This document shows, in pieces, positions 6,131 through 9,515 of a stretch of DNA of 9,515 nt (position 1 is its first letter; each line of letters opens with the position of its first letter). The stretch comes from Candidatus Scybalocola fimicaballi. GTDB taxonomy: Bacteria > Bacteroidota > Bacteroidia > Bacteroidales > Paludibacteraceae. The stretch spans positions 1-9,515 of the forward strand of contig DCIP01000172.1 in assembly GCA_002317115.1 (NCBI GenBank), read 5' to 3'. Under the pieces are notes generated by a model. The model saw only the letters and a list, made by a program, of their open reading frames with translations. It was not told the DNA's origin and ran no database searches. Position numbers and translations under genes: made by a program.

Positions 6131-7498
6131 ATGACTAATCATTTACGCAGATGCCACGCAAAGGCTGAGGTTGATAGAGTTAGAGTAGGCATACAGTTGA
6201 CGAAGGAGGTCCGAGTAAGATTCTCTGGCGAGTATGTTTGCAAAATCTGTATAGGGGATGAAGTTATTGAGAAATCAACAGTTACTTCTAAGGAATGCGC
6301 GATCACTGTTGCCGATTTGAAAAATGGCGACAGAGTGGAGTTTGTGCCTTCTGACGAGAAAAATTGTTATTTTGAGCTTCAGAATGTGGAGATTGGAACA
6401 GATTTCCACTGGCAGGAGCAGTACACTTTGTCGTACCGTGGTATTCTTGAGATTCATGGCAAAGAGGATGGAAAAGTGCAGGTTGTCAACAACTTGGATA
6501 TTGAGGAGTACATCCGTTCTGTGATTGGTTCAGAGATGGCACCTACGTGTCCGCTTGAGTTGTTGAAGGCTCATGCCATCATTTCGCGTACATGGTTGGT
6601 GTCGCAGCTTCAGAGAAAAGCGAGAAGCCAGCATCCTTTTTATAAGAAAGCCAAATTCTCAGTTTGTGACGACGAGATGATCCAGATCTGGGATGTCATG
6701 GGCCACAACGATTTCGATGTCTGCTCCGATGACCATTGTCAGCGTTATCAGGGATTGAATCCGGATAATAATGTCGACGAGGCAATCAACGAGACTGCGG
6801 GAATGATTCTAAAGAGTGGTGGAGAGGTGTGTGACGCACGATTCTCTAAATGCTGTGGTGGAATCTCGGAGAAATTCTCAACTTGCTGGACTGACGAGGA
6901 TTATGATTATTTGATTCCGGTTAGAGATAATGTCGAGGCGTCAAAAGATATCAACCATACAGGTGATGCGATGAGTTTGAAGGATTGGATCAACAATCCT
7001 CCTACAGATGTCTATTGCGCAACTAAAGACTACGCAATCTTGAGTCGTGTGTTAAAGGCTTACGACCAGAAGACGACGGAGGATATGTTCCGTTGGAGTG
7101 TGAAATATACTCGTGAGGAGCTTACTCAGCTTATCAAGGAGAAGATTGGTGTCGACGTGGGTAAGGTTACGGAGTTGAAACCTGTTGCGATGGGAAAATC
7201 GGGTAGAATTTCACGTCTTGATATCATCGGAACAATGGGACATAAGGTGATTGGCAAGGAATTGTTGATTAGAAAGGCATTGTCGAAGAGCCACTTGTTG
7301 AGCTCGGCATTCTATGTAGAGAAGAGTTTTGATGGTCAAACAGAATATTTCACCATTAACGGTGCTGGTTGGGGCCATGGAGTTGGATTATGCCAGGTTG
7401 GTGCCGCTGTGATGGCTGAGAAAGGATTCTCATACACAGAGATTTTGAACCATTACTATCCAAATTCAGAGATACAGCAGATAAAAAATGCGAAATGA
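6131..7498 (+). CDS. SpoIID/LytB-domain protein (455 aa)
   Basis: SpoIID-family proteins are peptidoglycan lytic transglycosylases in spore formers; LytB relatives enhance amidases. The domain is clear: SYRGILEIHG (101-110), VVNNLDIEEYIRSVIGSEM (118-136) with E135 at the position of the catalytic Glu, and PLELLKAHAIISRTWL (141-156). CSDDHCQRYQGL (198-209), INETAGMIL (219-227) and FSKCCGGISEKFSTCW (238-253) follow, and the C-terminal GAGWGHGVGLCQVGA (411-425) closes it. Cysteines cluster near the active cleft (C198, C203, C241, C242, C252), which could bind metal; that is inference. The ATG at 6131 is preferred over a TTG at 6095 because the likely -7 element lies between them. The N-terminus (about 30 residues, then VRVGIQLTKEVRVRF) has no signal peptide or membrane span, which is unexpected for a peptidoglycan enzyme. 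A palindromic terminator follows 33 bases after the stop. Confidence 0.9.
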   Translation: MTNHLRRCHAKAEVDRVRVGIQLTKEVRVRFSGEYVCKICIGDEVIEKSTVTSKECAITVADLKNGDRVEFVPSDEKNCYFELQNVEIGTDFHWQEQYTLSYRGILEIHGKEDGKVQVVNNLDIEEYIRSVIGSEMAPTCPLELLKAHAIISRTWLVSQLQRKARSQHPFYKKAKFSVCDDEMIQIWDVMGHNDFDVCSDDHCQRYQGLNPDNNVDEAINETAGMILKSGGEVCDARFSKCCGGISEKFSTCWTDEDYDYLIPVRDNVEASKDINHTGDAMSLKDWINNPPTDVYCATKDYAILSRVLKAYDQKTTEDMFRWSVKYTREELTQLIKEKIGVDVGKVTELKPVAMGKSGRISRLDIIGTMGHKVIGKELLIRKALSKSHLLSSAFYVEKSFDGQTEYFTINGAGWGHGVGLCQVGAAVMAEKGFSYTEILNHYYPNSEIQQIKNAK

Positions 7499-7531
7499 TG
7501 AATGCTGAATGAGGAATTTGAAATATTGTAG

Positions 7532-7556
7532 AGACGGGGCATGCCCCGTCTTTTTT
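7532..7556 (+). terminator. Palindromic terminator after the SpoIID-domain gene
   Basis: Bases 7532-7551 form a perfect 20-bp palindrome (arms AGACGGGGCA and TGCCCCGTCT) followed by six T (7551-7556). The stem is GC-rich. The 16 bases from 7541 onward recur exactly in the terminator at 9045-9060. The rest of 7557-7678 contains no gene I can support. Confidence 0.85.
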
Positions 7557-7678
7557 GCTTTAAGCATACGGCTTCCAACGAATCGAAAGCTTAAAATTCA
7601 AAATGAGTGTTCCCCCTTAATCATTGCTCCAACGTAAGTATGAAGGAAGAATTTATGTAAGACCAACCGGAATTCTTG

Positions 7679-7795
7679 AAAATCTAAAATATACTTTATA
7701 AAACTCAAAAATATTTAAAAATCTAAAGTATACTTTATGAAATCTAAAAGTTTTCGAAAATCTTAAGTATAGATTAAATTTGTTTGCTAATTTTG
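7679..7795 (+). repeat. Three 39-bp tandem repeats with palindromic core (operator-like)
   Basis: Units start at 7679, 7718 and 7757, exactly 39 bases apart; each begins AAAATCT. The core of unit 2, TAAAGTATACTTTA (7724-7737), is a perfect palindrome. Unit 1 has 13 of 14 core bases (7685-7698), and unit 3 has 11 of 14 (7763-7776). Weaker AATCT-like half-sites fall between the units (7702, 7741), giving starts at 7681, 7702, 7720, 7741 and 7759, spaced alternately 21 and 18 bases. Unit 3 overlies the promoter region of the ATPase gene. The layout fits cooperative binding of a dimeric regulator. Confidence 0.7.
7775..7795 (+). promoter_or_regulatory. Probable promoter region of the ATPase gene (two overlapping -7 candidates)
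   Basis: TAAATTTG (7775-7782) and TAATTTTG (7788-7795) both match TAnnTTTG; the second lies 26 bases before the ATG at 7822. Neither has a good -33 element at 19-21 bases. That position is occupied by the third repeat unit, suggesting that binding there controls the promoter. Confidence 0.45.
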
Positions 7796-7821
7796 TAGTG
7801 CGTAATAAATAGAAGTTGATT

Positions 7822-9027
7822 ATGAAACTTTTAGAAAGGAATCAATATACAAATGTCATTAATAAATGGCTGGGAAAGGGACTCATAATTGTGTTGATAG
7901 GTCAGAGACGTGTCGGTAAAAGTATGTGCCTTAATCTCATTGTAAAACAATTAAAAGATCGAACTGATAGTAATGTTATTTACATTGATAAGGAGGATCA
8001 TGCGTTTTCAAATATAAAAAACGATATTGATCTAAATTCATATTTGGAATCAAATTATAAAGAAGGAAAGCATAATTATATTTTGATTGATGAAGTACAA
8101 GATATTGATGGTTTTGAACATTCTATTAGAAGTTGGATAAAACGATCGGACACGGATATCATTTTGACAGGAAGCAATGCCATGATGTTGTCAAGTGATT
8201 TAAGTTCAAAATTGGCAGCAAGATATATAGAGATACCGATTCATTCATTGAGTTATTTAGAATTTTTGGAGTTCCATAATCTTGAAGATTCCGACTCATC
8301 ATTGGAATTGTACTTGACGTGGGGAGGTATGCCATTTCTTAATGTATTGGGGTTGGATGAGAAAGAACAAGTTACAAGTTATCTTAAGAGTGTTTATGAT
8401 ACGATAGTGTTGAAGGACATTATACAGCGAGAGCAGATTAGAAATGCTCCTTTCTTAATCAATCTTGGTAGGTTTTTAAGTGATAATATAGGCAAACCAT
8501 ATTCTCCTAATAGTATTATGAAGTATATGAAATCGCATGGTGAGAATATTTCTGCATCAGTGATTATGTCTTATCTTACCTATTTTGTGAATTCATTTAT
8601 TGTATATCGAGTTTTTCGTTATGATATACATGGGAAATCATTGTTGGAGAGTAATGAGAAATATTATTTTGAAGATTTAGGGTTACGAAATTCTCTTGTT
8701 AGAAGTACAAATTCCAATGATATAGAGATGAGACTTGAAAATGTTGTCTATATGCATTTGATAAGAAATGGTTGGACTGTATATGTTGGGCAATTGTATA
8801 GTGCAGAAATAGATTTTGTGGCAGAGAAGGGAGGAAAAACTATTTTTGTTCAAGTGTCGTATCTCATTATGAGTGAAGAAACAGAGAAAAGAGAATTTGG
8901 CAACTTGATGGCGATTAAAAGCAATCATGAAAAGATGGTAATCTCCATGAATCCGTTGAATACGGAGTCTGATTATCAAGGTATAAAGCATCTACATCTT
9001 CGAGAGTTTTTAAAGAGGAATTGGTAA
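7822..9027 (+). CDS. AAA ATPase with DUF4143-type C-terminus (401 aa)
   Basis: The protein belongs to the AAA_14/DUF4143 group of P-loop ATPases, common in Bacteroidetes and archaea and without a firmly known function. Walker A is GQRRVGKS (27-34), Walker B YILIDEVQD (86-94), and sensor TGSNA (116-120) precedes SSKLAARYIEI. The middle part has YLTWGGMPFLN (164-174) and YDTIVLKDII (192-201), typical of the family, and a winged-helix-like region (about 210-265). The C-terminus reads ENVVYMHLIRNGWTVYVG (306-323), then EIDFVA (329-334) and IFVQVSYL (341-348). This is a PD-(D/E)XK-like arrangement with Gln (Q344) where active nucleases have Lys. The ATG at 7822 is chosen over a TTG two codons earlier. 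The gene is markedly AT-rich compared with mfd and SpoIID, suggesting acquisition. It is monocistronic, with operator-like repeats upstream and a terminator overlapping its stop. Confidence 0.92.
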   Translation: MKLLERNQYTNVINKWLGKGLIIVLIGQRRVGKSMCLNLIVKQLKDRTDSNVIYIDKEDHAFSNIKNDIDLNSYLESNYKEGKHNYILIDEVQDIDGFEHSIRSWIKRSDTDIILTGSNAMMLSSDLSSKLAARYIEIPIHSLSYLEFLEFHNLEDSDSSLELYLTWGGMPFLNVLGLDEKEQVTSYLKSVYDTIVLKDIIQREQIRNAPFLINLGRFLSDNIGKPYSPNSIMKYMKSHGENISASVIMSYLTYFVNSFIVYRVFRYDIHGKSLLESNEKYYFEDLGLRNSLVRSTNSNDIEMRLENVVYMHLIRNGWTVYVGQLYSAEIDFVAEKGGKTIFVQVSYLIMSEETEKREFGNLMAIKSNHEKMVISMNPLNTESDYQGIKHLHLREFLKRNW

Positions 9028-9061
9028 GACGGGACATTAAATCAATGCCCCGTCTTTTTTT
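9026..9061 (+). terminator. Intrinsic terminator after the ATPase gene
   Basis: AAGACGGG (9026-9033) pairs with CCCGTCTT (9049-9056), and CATT (9035-9038) with AATG (9044-9047), around an A/C mismatch and an AAATC loop. A run of seven T ends at 9061. The stem begins within the TAA stop codon. Its 3' half, ATGCCCCGTCTTTTTT, is identical to that of the terminator at 7541-7556. Confidence 0.85.
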
Positions 9062-9063
9062 GT

Positions 9064-9515
9064 TTATTCCTTAATTATCTTCTTGAATGAGCCATCGCTC
9101 ATTTTTATAATATTTAAACCTCTCTGCGGCGATGAAAGACGTGCTCCTGAGATAGAGTAGTACTCGACCGGATAAACGTCTTCTGATGCGATTTCTGGCA
9201 CATTTGTTTTGTCTCCGTTATCGTCACCGTCAACGTTAACGTCATAACCAGTGCGAGATGAAGTGAGATGGATGTTGAATACGAATGTCGCTACTGCTGT
9301 CTCGTTTCCTTTCTTGTATTTGATTGCCTGACGGATAGTGTAGTTGTCGCCATCTTTTGTTTTGCCTGGATATTGTCCAAGTGAGAACGATAATGCGTTG
9401 GCGTCAAACTCGCTGAAAACGAATCCTGAAGCGTATGCACTACGGTTGCCAGAGGCGTCAAACCAATGTCCGTAGCCGTTGGCTGTCGACGCTGCGTTGT
9501 TGATGGATCCGTTGG
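9064..9515 (-). CDS. Secreted protein, C-terminal fragment: DUF4859-like domain plus Bacteroidales-type tail
   Basis: The frame enters from beyond the window and ends with TAA at 9066-9064; 149 residues are visible. The first 80 or so (NGYGHWFDASGNRSAYASG, then VFSEFDANALSFSLGQYPG and GDNYTIRQAIKYKKG, ending TFVFNIHLT) read like a beta-rich extracellular domain. They resemble the DUF4859 type, where 'YWFD..G....WG.....F.E.D....S..IGQYPG....GD.Y....A..Y' recurs. An acidic linker (NVDGDDGDKTNVPE) leads to VEYYSISGARLSSPQRGLN and IIKMSDGSFKK. This is the tail common on secreted proteins of Prevotella and relatives, related in style to type IX secretion sorting domains. The protein is probably exported to the cell surface; any catalytic domain lies outside the window. 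It is convergent with the ATPase gene, 36 bases apart. Assignment to DUF4859 is from memory of the pattern. Confidence 0.75.
   Translation of the reverse strand, partial: NGSINNAASTANGYGHWFDASGNRSAYASGFVFSEFDANALSFSLGQYPGKTKDGDNYTIRQAIKYKKGNETAVATFVFNIHLTSSRTGYDVNVDGDDNGDKTNVPEIASEDVYPVEYYSISGARLSSPQRGLNIIKMSDGSFKKIIKE

Overview
The window looks like a chromosomal segment of a Bacteroidales bacterium, perhaps Prevotella-like. The evidence is the protein families, the lack of Shine-Dalgarno sequences at start codons, several promoters of the Bacteroides type (TTTG, a gap of about 19-20 bases, then TAnnTTTG), a small membrane protein of a type I associate with Bacteroidetes, and a secreted protein ending in the YYSISGARL...RGLNIIKMSDG kind of tail common in this order. 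No rRNA, tRNA, CRISPR array, integrase or transposase was seen.

Layout. 1-269 is the C-terminal end of a TolC-family outer-membrane efflux protein, closed by a strong terminator. A 66-residue single-span membrane protein follows (499-699), then methylglyoxal synthase mgsA (926-1414). Convergent to mgsA is mfd, the transcription-repair coupling factor (4730-1473, minus). Between the start of mfd and the next gene is a region with no convincing protein gene. It carries a textbook promoter (4923-4953) about 90 bases before an intrinsic terminator (5027-5051), so it is a candidate small RNA. On the opposite strand, a two-gene unit reads into the same terminator: a 45-residue protein (5831-5694) and a 186-residue protein (5610-5050) that may carry a BECR/CdiA-type nuclease-like fold. 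This unit has its own well-formed promoter.

Further right are a SpoIID/LytB-domain protein without a visible signal peptide (6131-7498), a palindromic terminator, an array of three 39-bp repeats with a palindromic core, and an AT-rich AAA-ATPase with a DUF4143-type C-terminus (7822-9027). The last feature is the C-terminal part of a secreted protein on the minus strand (9515-9064), resembling the DUF4859 type.

How it fits together. The conserved part (TolC, mgsA, mfd, SpoIID) is housekeeping: efflux, the glycolytic bypass, repair of transcription-blocking lesions and probable peptidoglycan processing. The less ordinary parts are the small-RNA candidate facing the nuclease-like two-gene unit, and the ATPase gene with its operator-like repeat array. 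That ATPase gene lies between two terminators that share the same 16-base sequence. Both accessory genes are visibly more AT-rich than mfd and the SpoIID gene, which fits later acquisition but does not prove it.
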